Source: JAGSPQ01 sp038206395 (lineage in GTDB: Bacteria > Myxococcota > Myxococcia > Myxococcales > Myxococcaceae). From it: a stretch of 64,000 nt of DNA. Under the pieces are notes generated by a model. That model saw only the letters and a program-made list of their open reading frames with translations, made no database searches and had not been told where the DNA came from. Numbering within the stretch: the first letter of the stretch is position 1; every line of letters begins with the position of its first letter. The stretch spans positions 13,380 through 77,379 of the forward strand of contig JBBRAX010000035.1 of NCBI GenBank assembly GCA_038206395.1. The letters are read 5' to 3'. Below, piece by piece: positions 35,787 to 44,675 of this stretch. A program made the translations under genes and the position numbers.

Positions 35787-38700
35787 CTACTTCGCGCCGA
35801 GCTTTCGCGAGCGAAGCAGCAGGTAGCGTTCACTCGCCGCGAACCGCACCAGCTCGATCATTTCGCTCGACAGCGCCTTCTTGGCCCGCAGCGCGGCCAG
35901 CGCCGGAGCGACGCCTCCGCTCACCACCAGCCCCGCGCGGTTCGCCGAGTGCCGCGCGCCTTCCGCCAGCGCCCCGAGGTTCATCGAGCGGCCGACCCTT
36001 TCGTTGAGCTGCTTGAGCCTTTCCCACCCCTTCGGAGGCAGGCCGTCTCGTACCGCCCGCGCCTCGGCGGAAAGCGACTGGCCGCGAAGCACCTGGCTCA
36101 GCACCTGAAGCGCGCGGATGAGCTGCTCGCGGCGCAGGTTTCGCAGGCACAGCAGGTCGGGGTTCTGGGTGAAGAGCGCGCGGCCGGCGAAGAAGCGCAG
36201 CTCGGCGTCGGGCAGCTCGCGCTTGATGGCGAGGCGGCCGACGAGCAGGCGCGGCACGCCGGGGAACACCAGCGCGAACGGCGGGCCGTTGTCGTTGCTC
36301 GGGTAAACGTCGGGGGCGCGGAGGCCGAGAATGCGGACGGCGGTGAGCAACGCGTCGGCGGCGCCTTTGGCTCCCTTGCCGAGGTCGAGGCGGAACTCGT
36401 CGCGGGTGCCGGCCTCGGCGCCGCGGGTCGGGTAGATGCGGCACAGCGCGAGCCCGCAGAGCCCGAGCAGCTCGCCTTCTTCTCCACGCAGCACCGGGTG
36501 CTTGAGGCCCGCGCGATCGGTGGCCGAGAGAATCATCTTCGGCGCGCGCGGAGCGGCATGTGGGTCGCCTTCCAGCGCGAGCGCGATTTCCAACATCAGG
36601 CTGCTGCGGGTCGCGTCACCACCGGCGTCGAAGTGCTCGGCGAGAAGACGGTAGGCGTCGGGATCCAGCGGCGCGCCACGCACGCGCTCGAAAAGCTGCT
36701 CGCGTTCCTGGCTGTGAACCTTCGCAGGCGAGGGGCCGAACGAAGGCGGCACCACGAGCGAGGGGTCGCCCAGCGCCGGCGAGACCACCGGAATTTCCTG
36801 GGTCGAATGGCCGGGCTTCTCTTCCGAGATTTCACCGGGAGGTGCTTCCCAGTCTTCGTCGATGGGCTGCAGCAGATCCGCGCTGCCGATTTCGACAAGG
36901 TCATCTTCACCGCTCATCGCTTCTTCGACCGAGATGTCCTGGTCGTCGTCGAGCTTGCCGACGGTGCTGCCTTCCCATTCGTCGTCCTCGAACTGAATCG
37001 GGCGCGACGGCGGCTCGACGGGCACCTGCGGTACCCGAAGGTTCTTCGTTTCCTGCAGCAGCGGCTGCAAGGCCGGCTGCGGCGCGGTGACCGCCTGGTG
37101 CGACGCGGTGTCGGGAGCACTCGCGCGCGGCTTCAGCGGCACTGCCGGCTTCTGTCGGGGCTCGACGGCGGGAATGCGAATGCCGATGCCGGCGCTCTTC
37201 GGGTCGGGCTTCGCCGGCATCACCGGCATCACCGGCACGCCCCGACCGGCGCTCTTCAACTCTGGGCGCGGCTCGAGCCCCGGCACGGGGACGCCGCGGC
37301 CCGCGCTCTTCACTTCTTCTCCCCACGGCACGGACACCGAAGGCGGCGCGGGCTTCGCCAGGAGCTTCGGCCCCTTTTGCGAGACCTCGGCCCACGGCAC
37401 GGACGGGGGCTGCGGCACCTGCAGGCCACGGCCGGCGCTCTTCACCTTCACCATCCCGCCGGACGCGAGCACGCGGAGCATCTGAATCGCCGCAGCGGGC
37501 ACCCCACCCCGCTTCGGCACCACGGGCGGCAACGGCGGCGTCGGCTCGGGCTCCGGCACGGCCTCGAGCAGGTCGGCCAGCTTCTCGAAGTCGTGATCGA
37601 TAGGCGTCGGCTCGGCGTGCGCAGGCGGCCGCGCATTTCTGGGAGCAGAAACCAACGGAGTTGAGTTCGTCACCTCGACGGCTTGCTCGTCTTCCGCCAG
37701 CTCACGGCGCAGCTTCTCGGCGCGGTTCGCATACGTCTGCGCCTTTTCGTTGTCGCCCAGCCTTTCGGCAGAGAAGCGCGAGAGCCGCATCCACAGCTTC
37801 ATGCGCAGCGAGCCGTCGGACGTGGCGGTGGTGCCGTGCTCCAGCGCCCACGCGGCCTCGGCCCACTGGCTGCGCTGCTCGAGGCGATCGGCGAGGGCGA
37901 GCCACGCTTCCTGGTGGCCGGGCTCGAAGCGAACCGCCTGACGCAGCTCGGAGAGGGCGTCTTCCAGGCGCTCGGCGTTCTCGAGAAGGTAGACGAGCTC
38001 GAGGCGGGCGAGCCGCGTCTGCGGGCCGCGCGGCACCTTCGAGATCTTCGCGCGAAGCGTGGTCTCGAGCTGGGCTGCGTCGCCGCCTGCGCGCGCGAGC
38101 ACCGAGAGCCGGCCTTGCGCTTCTTCGTCTTCGGGCAGCTCGAACATCACTTCGGCCCACGCGAGCTGGCCGAGCCCTGAGTCCTTGTCGCTTGTATCGG
38201 CGAGGCGGCCGAGGCGGCGGTACAGCTCTCCGCGACCGGCCTTGCGACGGGCCATGTTGTCGAGCGCGGCCTTCAGCAACGGCAGCAGGTGCAGGTCTCC
38301 GAGCTCGGCGAGACCCGCGAGCGCGGCCGGATGCTGCGGAAGGGCCGAGAGCGCCGACTGAAAATCGTCGCGCGCGGTGGTCTGGTCTTTTCGCGTCAGC
38401 GCTTCTTCGGCACGGGCGACCAGCGCATCGGCGCGGGCGAGCGGAGCGGTCGCGCGCGTCACTCCCTCGTCCAACGCGCGCCGCACGCTCTTGCCGTCTT
38501 TGCGCTCGGAGTGCAGGCGCACCTGTTCCTTCACGGCGCGTTGATCGCCGGTGAGCTCGACGACCTCGGCCCAGGCGCGGGCGGCGCCGACTGCGTCGTT
38601 GAGCTCGGACTCCAGCAGCTCGGCGAGCTTCTCTTTCCACTGCGCCTTCTCGGCGTTGCCGCGGGCGCGCTGGGCGTTGTCTCCGTAGAACTGGGCCAGC

Positions 38701-39773
38701 TCACGCCAGGCGCCACGCGCGACGAAGTGGGCCTCGAGCCGCTTGAGTGCCTGCGGATCCGGACCTTCGTCGATCGCTGCACGAAGCAGCGCCGCGACCT
38801 CGGGCTTGCGACCCGACTTCTCGGCCTCGGCAGCGACGGCCATCAGCTCGACCTGCGTCGAGTTTCGCTTCGGCTCGTGAAACGACCTGCCGGCAGACGT
38901 GGTGGGCTCTTTGCCCTCGGTGACGATCGGCACCGCGATGTCGGTGAGCGAGATCGGCGCGCCCTTCAGCTGGAGCTCGGTGACCATGTGGCGCACGCGG
39001 TCGACCTTGCCGACGCGAACACCGGCGCGCATCGCGGCGTCGACTGCTTCCGTCATCGCGCGCTCTGGGGCGTTCGACTTGTGAAGCGACCGCAGCCAGA
39101 GCAGCCGCAGCAGGAAGCAGCTCTCGAAGTCCTTGCCCTGCTCGGCGAACTGCGCGGCCTGGCCGTAGCGGAGCGCCGCGCGCGCGGGGTTGTCGAGGCG
39201 CTCGCCCCAGAGGCGGGCCCGCTTCAGCGCGGTGCGGGAGGCGCGGCGAAGGGTGCCGCGGCGAAGCTCTTCCCGCGTCTCTTTTTCCAGCGAGGCATCG
39301 AGCTCGTCCCACCGTTCTTCGCGTTCGAGCAGCGCGTTGAGCGTGATCCGCGCGCGGCGGTCGGTGGGGTTCTCGGCGAGCAGAACGACGAGCTGTTCGC
39401 GCGCGAGCTCGAGGTCGTCGCTGCGGCGGTAGAGCCGCGCGAGGGCGTGTCGAACCCCAGCGCGTTCCTGGCCTTCGACCTCGTCGAGGCCCTGGGTGAG
39501 CAGCGTGACGGCGGCGGAAAGTGTGCCGGCGCGAAGGGCGATGTGCGCGAGCGCAGCGGCGAGGTGCGCGCTCATCGGAACTTCGCGGGTGGCGCGGACG
39601 AGCTCACTGAAGGCGCGGGCGGGGGCTCCTTCGCGAAGGAGCCGGTTCGCGATCGCGCGGTGCATCTCGAGCACGCCACGGCTGCCATCGCGCGCGGCGG
39701 CCGACAGCGCATCCATGCGCACCGTCTCGAGACGGTCGGGCAGATCCGGAACTGGCGTGGAGTCGGTGCTCAT
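35787..39773 (-). CDS. 1328-residue TPR scaffold with repeated KSAGRG motifs
   Basis: A cytoplasmic-looking giant. Residues 30-720 are TPR-like helices (LALADRLEQRSQWAEAAWAL and many others). Residues about 735-1010 are a Pro-rich disordered linker with four copies of KSAG(R/I)G followed by a hydrophobic/Pro tail. Residues about 1060-1328 are an alpha-helical C-terminal domain (LFERVRGAPLDPDAYRLLAE ... GLPPKGWERLKQL). No enzymatic motif, no signal peptide. It looks like an assembly hub; the family resembles unnamed myxobacterial TPR proteins. Partner unknown. Confidence 0.75.
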   Translation of the reverse strand: MSTDSTPVPDLPDRLETVRMDALSAAARDGSRGVLEMHRAIANRLLREGAPARAFSELVRATREVPMSAHLAAALAHIALRAGTLSAAVTLLTQGLDEVEGQERAGVRHALARLYRRSDDLELAREQLVVLLAENPTDRRARITLNALLEREERWDELDASLEKETREELRRGTLRRASRTALKRARLWGERLDNPARAALRYGQAAQFAEQGKDFESCFLLRLLWLRSLHKSNAPERAMTEAVDAAMRAGVRVGKVDRVRHMVTELQLKGAPISLTDIAVPIVTEGKEPTTSAGRSFHEPKRNSTQVELMAVAAEAEKSGRKPEVAALLRAAIDEGPDPQALKRLEAHFVARGAWRELAQFYGDNAQRARGNAEKAQWKEKLAELLESELNDAVGAARAWAEVVELTGDQRAVKEQVRLHSERKDGKSVRRALDEGVTRATAPLARADALVARAEEALTRKDQTTARDDFQSALSALPQHPAALAGLAELGDLHLLPLLKAALDNMARRKAGRGELYRRLGRLADTSDKDSGLGQLAWAEVMFELPEDEEAQGRLSVLARAGGDAAQLETTLRAKISKVPRGPQTRLARLELVYLLENAERLEDALSELRQAVRFEPGHQEAWLALADRLEQRSQWAEAAWALEHGTTATSDGSLRMKLWMRLSRFSAERLGDNEKAQTYANRAEKLRRELAEDEQAVEVTNSTPLVSAPRNARPPAHAEPTPIDHDFEKLADLLEAVPEPEPTPPLPPVVPKRGGVPAAAIQMLRVLASGGMVKVKSAGRGLQVPQPPSVPWAEVSQKGPKLLAKPAPPSVSVPWGEEVKSAGRGVPVPGLEPRPELKSAGRGVPVMPVMPAKPDPKSAGIGIRIPAVEPRQKPAVPLKPRASAPDTASHQAVTAPQPALQPLLQETKNLRVPQVPVEPPSRPIQFEDDEWEGSTVGKLDDDQDISVEEAMSGEDDLVEIGSADLLQPIDEDWEAPPGEISEEKPGHSTQEIPVVSPALGDPSLVVPPSFGPSPAKVHSQEREQLFERVRGAPLDPDAYRLLAEHFDAGGDATRSSLMLEIALALEGDPHAAPRAPKMILSATDRAGLKHPVLRGEEGELLGLCGLALCRIYPTRGAEAGTRDEFRLDLGKGAKGAADALLTAVRILGLRAPDVYPSNDNGPPFALVFPGVPRLLVGRLAIKRELPDAELRFFAGRALFTQNPDLLCLRNLRREQLIRALQVLSQVLRGQSLSAEARAVRDGLPPKGWERLKQLNERVGRSMNLGALAEGARHSANRAGLVVSGGVAPALAALRAKKALSSEMIELVRFAASERYLLLRSRKLGAK

Positions 39774-39812
39774 GCTGCGGCGTGGCGGAGTCTACACACC
39801 ACGCGCGCTCCG

Positions 39813-40136
39813 TCAGGGCGAGATCTGAACGGTGACCGAGTGCCTTTCGCCGGGCTGAATCGTTACGACTTGCGTCTTCGCTTTTCCACCGATGGCGGTG
39901 ACTTCCAGCGAGTGCTCGCCGGGCGCGACAGGCGAGATTGCGACCGGCGCGACACCGTAGGGGAAGCCGTCGAGCTTCACGGCGGCGCCACTGGGATCCG
40001 ACTGGACGAGCAGCGTCGCGGGAGGTCCCGGCGGCATCGACGCGACAGGCGGCTTCGATTGAAAGAAGAAGTACGCGCCGGCGCCAGCCAGGGCGACTGC
40101 GGCCAGCACCACGAGCGCAAAGATTCCCGGTTTCAT
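39813..40136 (-). CDS. Membrane-anchored PEGA protein
   Basis: 107 residues: one N-terminal helix (FALVVLAAVALAGAGAYFFF) and a single PEGA domain (LLVQSDPSGAAVKLDGFPYG...PGEHSLEV). It lies just upstream of the TPR giant on the same strand. PEGA modules face the periplasm. Role unknown. Confidence 0.75.
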   Translation of the reverse strand: MKPGIFALVVLAAVALAGAGAYFFFQSKPPVASMPPGPPATLLVQSDPSGAAVKLDGFPYGVAPVAISPVAPGEHSLEVTAIGGKAKTQVVTIQPGERHSVTVQISP

Positions 40137-40207
40137 CGGGGGCAGATTGAAGCGGCCCGTTGATACAGTTGCAACGGCCGACGGTGTGGATGACCAGTCC
40201 CCTGGGA

Positions 40208-40867
40208 CTAGCCTTCGGCCGGAATTGAGAGCGCCCTGAACCGCTCACTCAGTTGATCGCGGAACCTCACCAGCTCGTCTTGGGATAGCGGCTCGAGCAT
40301 CTGGGGCATCGGCCGGGTCGGAAACTGTCGCATCAGCCACGCAAGGACAGCTGGATCGATGCCGCTGTCTTTTCGGAGCGCGAGCGCGAGGTCGTCTTCA
40401 ACCGAATGACCTGCCCGTTCGAGGAAAAGGATGTCCACCAGATCTCTGGGCTCAGAGCGTGACAGCAGGCAGGTGAGCTTTGACGCCCGCATGTCGTCGA
40501 AAGACCGGACGACGACCCCCTCGAGCAAAGTCGCGGGAGCAAGGTCTGGTGAAGACTCGACGACGACATCGATCTCCAGACTTCCGCCCGGCAGATGGCA
40601 GTGCGCTCGCGCAAAGGAGCCCTCATCTCGGACGAGAGTGAGCGGGTGGCCTCGCTCGCGCGCGAGCTTTGGAAGCGAGTCCACGAGCTTGCGGACGTCG
40701 CGGAGGTCTGAACAGAAGAGGTCGACATCCTGAGACAATCGGTGAGAGAGGTACGCCCCGCTCAATCCAGCTCCGCCGCCCAGCTCGCAGCGCGCATGTG
40801 CCTGACAGCCCCGCAAGAGCTCCAGCGTCGCCTCCGACACTACCCGCCGATCAAAGCTATTCCGCAT
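40208..40867 (-). CDS. AbiEii/MenT-like nucleotidyltransferase
   Basis: 219 residues. GGGAGLSGAYLSHRLSQDVDLF is the nucleotidyltransferase core (GG...HRxSxDxDL) of the AbiEii/AbiGii toxin group, and SKLTCLLSRSEPRDLVDILFL is the second family block. Such enzymes can transfer nucleotides to tRNA and act in phage defence or as toxins. It overlaps the upstream gene by 11 bp, a typical two-gene layout. Confidence 0.8.
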   Translation of the reverse strand: MRNSFDRRVVSEATLELLRGCQAHARCELGGGAGLSGAYLSHRLSQDVDLFCSDLRDVRKLVDSLPKLARERGHPLTLVRDEGSFARAHCHLPGGSLEIDVVVESSPDLAPATLLEGVVVRSFDDMRASKLTCLLSRSEPRDLVDILFLERAGHSVEDDLALALRKDSGIDPAVLAWLMRQFPTRPMPQMLEPLSQDELVRFRDQLSERFRALSIPAEG

Positions 40868-41192
40868 GATCGATCACCGGCGGCCAGATCGGAGTGGGGA
40901 GCCCAAGCAAGAACGCCCAGCGCGAGCGGGTTCGCCCGAGATGCCTGAGGAGACGCGGCCACTGCGCCCGGATTTGCTGCGGGCTGACGAAGAGCCACAC
41001 GTCCCGGCTGTTTGCCTCTCGAAGCAACGTGCCGGTCCAGTACGCGCGGACCTCTGGATCCGGCGATCGCAGCGCTTCATGCAGTTGAGCGACCGTCATC
41101 TGGGTCGACCAGATGAAGTATGGCTGAGCGCCGGGCTGCGAAAGCTCTGGCATTGTCGGCGGCAACATTTCTTCGAATCTAGCCGTGCCCAA
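40857..41192 (-). CDS. Partner of the AbiEii-like gene (possible antitoxin)
   Basis: 111 residues from ATG 41192 (ATG 41150 or 41096 also possible). Helical, with MTVAQLHEALRSPDPEVRAYW and TSRVWLF-like SRDVWLFVSPQQI. No DNA-binding motif seen. Its position immediately upstream of and overlapping the nucleotidyltransferase suggests a toxin-antitoxin pair, but AbiEi-type antitoxins are longer and winged-helix. Family uncertain. Confidence 0.5.
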   Translation of the reverse strand: MGTARFEEMLPPTMPELSQPGAQPYFIWSTQMTVAQLHEALRSPDPEVRAYWTGTLLREANSRDVWLFVSPQQIRAQWPRLLRHLGRTRSRWAFLLGLPTPIWPPVIDHAE

Positions 41193-41245
41193 GGTTGGTA
41201 GCGATCCCTCAGAACCGCGCGCGGGCCATTGCTACAGTTGCGCCG

Positions 41246-42232
41246 GTGGCGATTGGGGTCTCGGTGTTGCTGCCAGCACGCGACGCGGAGGCGACCGTCG
41301 CGCGCGCGGTGCAGTGCATTCTCGGGCAGTCGCTGACCAAGCTGGAGCTGATCGCGGTCGACGACGGGTCGGGCGACGGGACTCTCGAGGTGCTCGAGAG
41401 AATCGCGAAGTCGGATTCGCGCGTGAAGGTGCTGCGCACGGAAGGCGTGGGCGTGGTGGCCGCGTCGAATCTGGCGCTGTCGCACGCGCAGGCCCCTTTC
41501 ATCGCGCGGATGGACGCGGACGACGAGTGCGATGCACGGCGGCTCGCACTGTCGGTGCAGGCGCTGAACGAAGACGAGTCGTTGTGTGGGGTGGGGACCC
41601 AGGTCGAGGTGTTCAACGACGGCGCCGCGGTGAGCCCGAACCTGCAGTCGTACGCGAGGTGGCTGAGCTCGCTGACCACGGCCCAAGCGCTGTTCGCCGA
41701 TCGATTGGTGGAAAGCCCGCTGTGCAACCCGAGCATCACGCTGCGGCGCGAAGCGTTCGAGTGGGCGGGGGGCTGGCGCGACGGCGACTTCCCGGAAGAC
41801 TGGGAGCTGTTCCTGCGGCTGCTCGAGAGCGGGCGGAAGCTGCGCTGCATCGAGCCGGTGATGTTCAGGTGGCGGGACCATGCGGCGCGCGTCACGCGAA
41901 CGGATCCGCGCTACGGGCTCGACCGGCATCTCGACTTGAAGGCGCGGTTTCTGAAGCCGTTGCTTCGCGCTCCGGTCACGATCTGGGGCGCCGGAGCGAC
42001 CGGACTCAAGCTCGCGCGGCGGCTGGGCGGCGTCGACCGGTTCATCGAGGTGAACGCAAAGAAGATCGGCACGGTGATCGCAGGCGCGCCCGTGGTCGGC
42101 CTCGAGGACGTCGGCGCTCCCTCGGGTCACCTCGTCGCGGCGGTCGGCGCGAAGGGCGCACGCCAGAGCATCCGGGCATTTCTGAACGAGCGCGGCTGGG
42201 TCGAAGGCAGTGACTACACTTGTGCGGCATGA
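41246..42232 (+). CDS. GT2 glycosyltransferase with C-terminal nucleotide-binding-like domain
   Basis: 328 residues from GTG 41246 (the upstream ATG 41195 adds nonhomologous sequence). A GT-A domain: VSVLLPARDAEATVARAV, VDDGSGDGT and the metal site RMDADDE. After about 235 residues comes a glycine-rich Rossmann-like module (VTIWGAGATGLKLARRL ... KKIGTVIAGAPVV ... GHLVAAVGAKGARQSI), like PglD-type N-termini. The fusion suggests a sugar transferase with an attached NAD- or CoA-style binding fold. Acceptor unknown. Confidence 0.85.
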   Translation: MAIGVSVLLPARDAEATVARAVQCILGQSLTKLELIAVDDGSGDGTLEVLERIAKSDSRVKVLRTEGVGVVAASNLALSHAQAPFIARMDADDECDARRLALSVQALNEDESLCGVGTQVEVFNDGAAVSPNLQSYARWLSSLTTAQALFADRLVESPLCNPSITLRREAFEWAGGWRDGDFPEDWELFLRLLESGRKLRCIEPVMFRWRDHAARVTRTDPRYGLDRHLDLKARFLKPLLRAPVTIWGAGATGLKLARRLGGVDRFIEVNAKKIGTVIAGAPVVGLEDVGAPSGHLVAAVGAKGARQSIRAFLNERGWVEGSDYTCAA

Positions 42233-42288
42233 CGCGCCCTACTTGATTCGAATTGACCGAATTCTACTTTCATTGGTAACCGATCCGC

Positions 42289-42890
42289 GTGATCCGCACC
42301 TTCTCAATGCTCGCATTCTGCGTTGCCTTCGGCTTCCAACTACCAGCCATTGCGCAGACGCCATTCACGGATTAAGCGCGTGTTCTTTGCGCGACGACCC
42401 TCGCCAAACCCGAAGGCAGCCTCGTCGACCGGCGTCGCGGTACAGACCTGGAAGTTTGCCGACCCACTCACCGCCAGCCTGTGCGCTGTGGATCTAAAGA
42501 ATTTCAGGACGTCATCTCAACCGTTCGGCGCCAAACGATCTTACGCGGCGTCTTCCATGCGACCGCTGCTATTGAAACTACTCCAGCAGTACTCCAGCAG
42601 TACCCTGGTTCCGGTGCGGAAAGCCTCGAAGCCGCCTTCGCAGTTCGGGCACTTCTAACTCCCGCACAAGTCCGAGCAGTAGCTCGATGGCCTGAAGTGG
42701 ATGAAGTGATGACGAGCGATGTCTCACAACTCCTGGCTCCAGCTTGGTACGAAACTGACCGCCTTGCCGAAGCACATTCGCGCTCTGACGGAATGCGTGG
42801 CCGGCTGGAACGCTGGCTGGGTTTTTGCCGAAGGTGTTTTTGTAGGACCTCCGCACGCTTGATCCGCGATCTGCGGGTCGAGTCTCCGCG
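42289..42890 (+). pseudogene. Decayed secreted-protein gene in a low-GC stretch
   Basis: GTG 42289 opens a good signal peptide (SMLAFCVAFGFQLPAIAQ) that stops after 28 residues. The next frame gives QTWKFADPLTASLCAVDL, then a third frame gives FQDVISTVRRQTILRGVFHA and LLTPAQVRAVARWPEVDEV, as if one protein were broken by two frameshifts. The DNA around 42241-42300 is about half GC, clearly lower than its surroundings. Family not recognised; the tail shows some likeness to serine-protease propeptides, weakly. Confidence 0.45.
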
Positions 42891-43053
42891 GCCGCATGAA
42901 CTCGGAGCGCGAGTAGGCGACGTACCGGTGCAGGAGGCGAGCGCGGTCGCCTCGGTGGTGTCGGCGTTCAACACCGTCTCGAAGGCGACGGCGAGCTTGG
43001 ACGGAGCCGCCCATTCTCAAGCCCCGGCAAGGATGGTAGTCGCGTCCTCCTGA
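42891..43053 (+). pseudogene. C-terminal end of a gene cut off upstream
   Basis: The frame reading VPVQEASAVASVVSAFNTVS and ending ARMVVASS stops with TGA whose last base is the A of the kinase start ATG, so it seems the natural 3' end of a gene translationally coupled to the kinase. Similarity resembles the ends of ABC-type transport auxiliary lipoproteins (weak). Its front is missing where the decayed stretch begins. Confidence 0.35.
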
Positions 43054-44675
43054 TGAGCCCTCCCGACCCGCGGCCCAGCGTAGAGAACACCGCGCCGTCG
43101 TACCGCCCGGAAGGGCTTGAGGCGTTCGGCAAGTACCGGATCATCGGCCCGCTGGCGAAGGGCGGCATGGCCGAGCTCTCACTCGCGGTGCAGGTCGGCG
43201 TCGAAGGCTTCACCCGGGTGGTGGCGCTGAAGCGCGTGCTGGCGGCGAACGCGGCGAGCACCCCTTTCGTGCAGATGTTCCTCGACGAAGCCCGCCTCGC
43301 CGCGCGCCTCGACCACCCGCACATCGTCCGCATCTACGAGCTGGGCCTCGAGCAGGGCGCCTACTTCATGGCGATGGAGTACCTGCCCGGCGAAGACCTG
43401 CAGCACATCGCCGCCATGTCCGCCACAGCAGGCGCGCAAGTGGACCCCGACATCGCCGCGTTCATCGTTCAGCGCGCCGCCGAGGCCCTTCACTTCGCCC
43501 ACGAGCTCACCGACGCCGACGGCCGCCCGCTGGACCTCGTTCACCGCGACGTCAACCCGTCGAACGTGCTCGTCACCTACCAGGGCCACGTGAAGGTGGT
43601 GGACTTCGGCATCGCGAAGGCCGCGACGAACACCTTCGAGACCGAAGTCGGGATGATAAAAGGCAAGATGGGGTACCTCGCCCCCGAGCAGTTCAGCGAC
43701 GGGATGGTGATCGATCGCCGCTGTGACGTGTTCGGCCTCGGCATCGTCCTCTGGGAGCTGCTCGCCGGCACCACCCTGTTCCGCCGCGAGAGCTCGGGCG
43801 CCACGCTGATGGCCGTGCGCCTGGGTGAGGTTCCGTCGCTGCGAGACCAACGCCCTGAGCTCGACCCCCAGCTCGAAGCGATCGTGATCAAGGCGTTGGC
43901 CCGCGAGCCGTCGCAGCGCTTTCAGACGGCGGCGGAGCTCGAAGAGGCGCTCGACCGTTACCTTCGCAACCGCAGCTTCCGCCCGTCTGATCGGGATCTC
44001 GGCAAGTGGCTCGAAGAGCTCGGCGGCACGCGCAAGGCCGAGCTGAAGAAGTCCATCGCCCGCGGCACCAACGTCACCGCCTCCTTCCACGAGCTGCGCC
44101 GCCTCGGCGCTGCCACCCCGCAGGGCGTTGCCCGCACGCCGATGCCGACCGCGCTGCGTCCCCGGCCGCTGTGGCAGGTCGCCTCTTTCGCCACCGCGGG
44201 TCTCCTGCTCGTTGCCGCGGCGTTCGCCGCGATGGGCGATCCCCTGCCTTCCGCCGGTGCAGCTTTGCTGACGGCGAGCGTGCAGATCGACTCGGAGCCT
44301 TCGGGCGCTTTCATCTTCGTGGCGGGCGAGCCGACGGGAAAAGTGACTCCGGCGACGATGGCGGGGTTTCCGTCAGGCCCGCTGGACGTGCGGCTCGACA
44401 AGGCGGGCTACGCACCGGTGCGGGCGTCGATGGCGCTCGAGGCCGGCAAGCAGATCGCGCAGCGTTTTCCGCTGGTCGCAGAGCTTGCCATTGTGCAATT
44501 CGACCATGTTCCAGAAGGGGGCATGGTGCGCATCGCAGGGAAGACGGCCCGCCAGGGTGAACAGCTCGTGTTGCCAGTCGGCCGCGCGCACCTCGACGTG
44601 CTGGTCAACGGCCAGGTCGTCCTCAGCAAAGACGTCGACCTGAACACCGGCCCGCAGACGGTGGAGCTGCGATGA
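43053..44675 (+). CDS. Ser/Thr kinase with periplasmic PEGA-like domains
   Basis: 540 residues. Kinase domain (about 27-310): glycine loop PLAKGGMAELSLA, K60 (VALKRV), HRDVNPSN with D166, DFG 184-186 and KMGYLAPEQ. One membrane helix (about 375-392), then periplasmic PEGA-like domains (about 408-540), starting VQIDSEPSGAFIFVAGEPTG. A complete transmembrane sensor kinase. It begins the tightly overlapping five-gene run to 49313, so it likely controls, or is controlled by, the redox proteins encoded there. Confidence 0.93.
   Translation: MSPPDPRPSVENTAPSYRPEGLEAFGKYRIIGPLAKGGMAELSLAVQVGVEGFTRVVALKRVLAANAASTPFVQMFLDEARLAARLDHPHIVRIYELGLEQGAYFMAMEYLPGEDLQHIAAMSATAGAQVDPDIAAFIVQRAAEALHFAHELTDADGRPLDLVHRDVNPSNVLVTYQGHVKVVDFGIAKAATNTFETEVGMIKGKMGYLAPEQFSDGMVIDRRCDVFGLGIVLWELLAGTTLFRRESSGATLMAVRLGEVPSLRDQRPELDPQLEAIVIKALAREPSQRFQTAAELEEALDRYLRNRSFRPSDRDLGKWLEELGGTRKAELKKSIARGTNVTASFHELRRLGAATPQGVARTPMPTALRPRPLWQVASFATAGLLLVAAAFAAMGDPLPSAGAALLTASVQIDSEPSGAFIFVAGEPTGKVTPATMAGFPSGPLDVRLDKAGYAPVRASMALEAGKQIAQRFPLVAELAIVQFDHVPEGGMVRIAGKTARQGEQLVLPVGRAHLDVLVNGQVVLSKDVDLNTGPQTVELR

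Noticed and set aside
38289..40163. A 624-codon open frame on the plus strand
   Set aside because: It is antisense to the TPR giant and PEGA gene; such long mirror frames arise from the high-GC codon bias and its protein has no fold signature.
42481..43053. One intact 190-codon gene
   Set aside because: The frame is open but similarity switches in and out of it and composition changes along it; it looks like two gene remnants joined.
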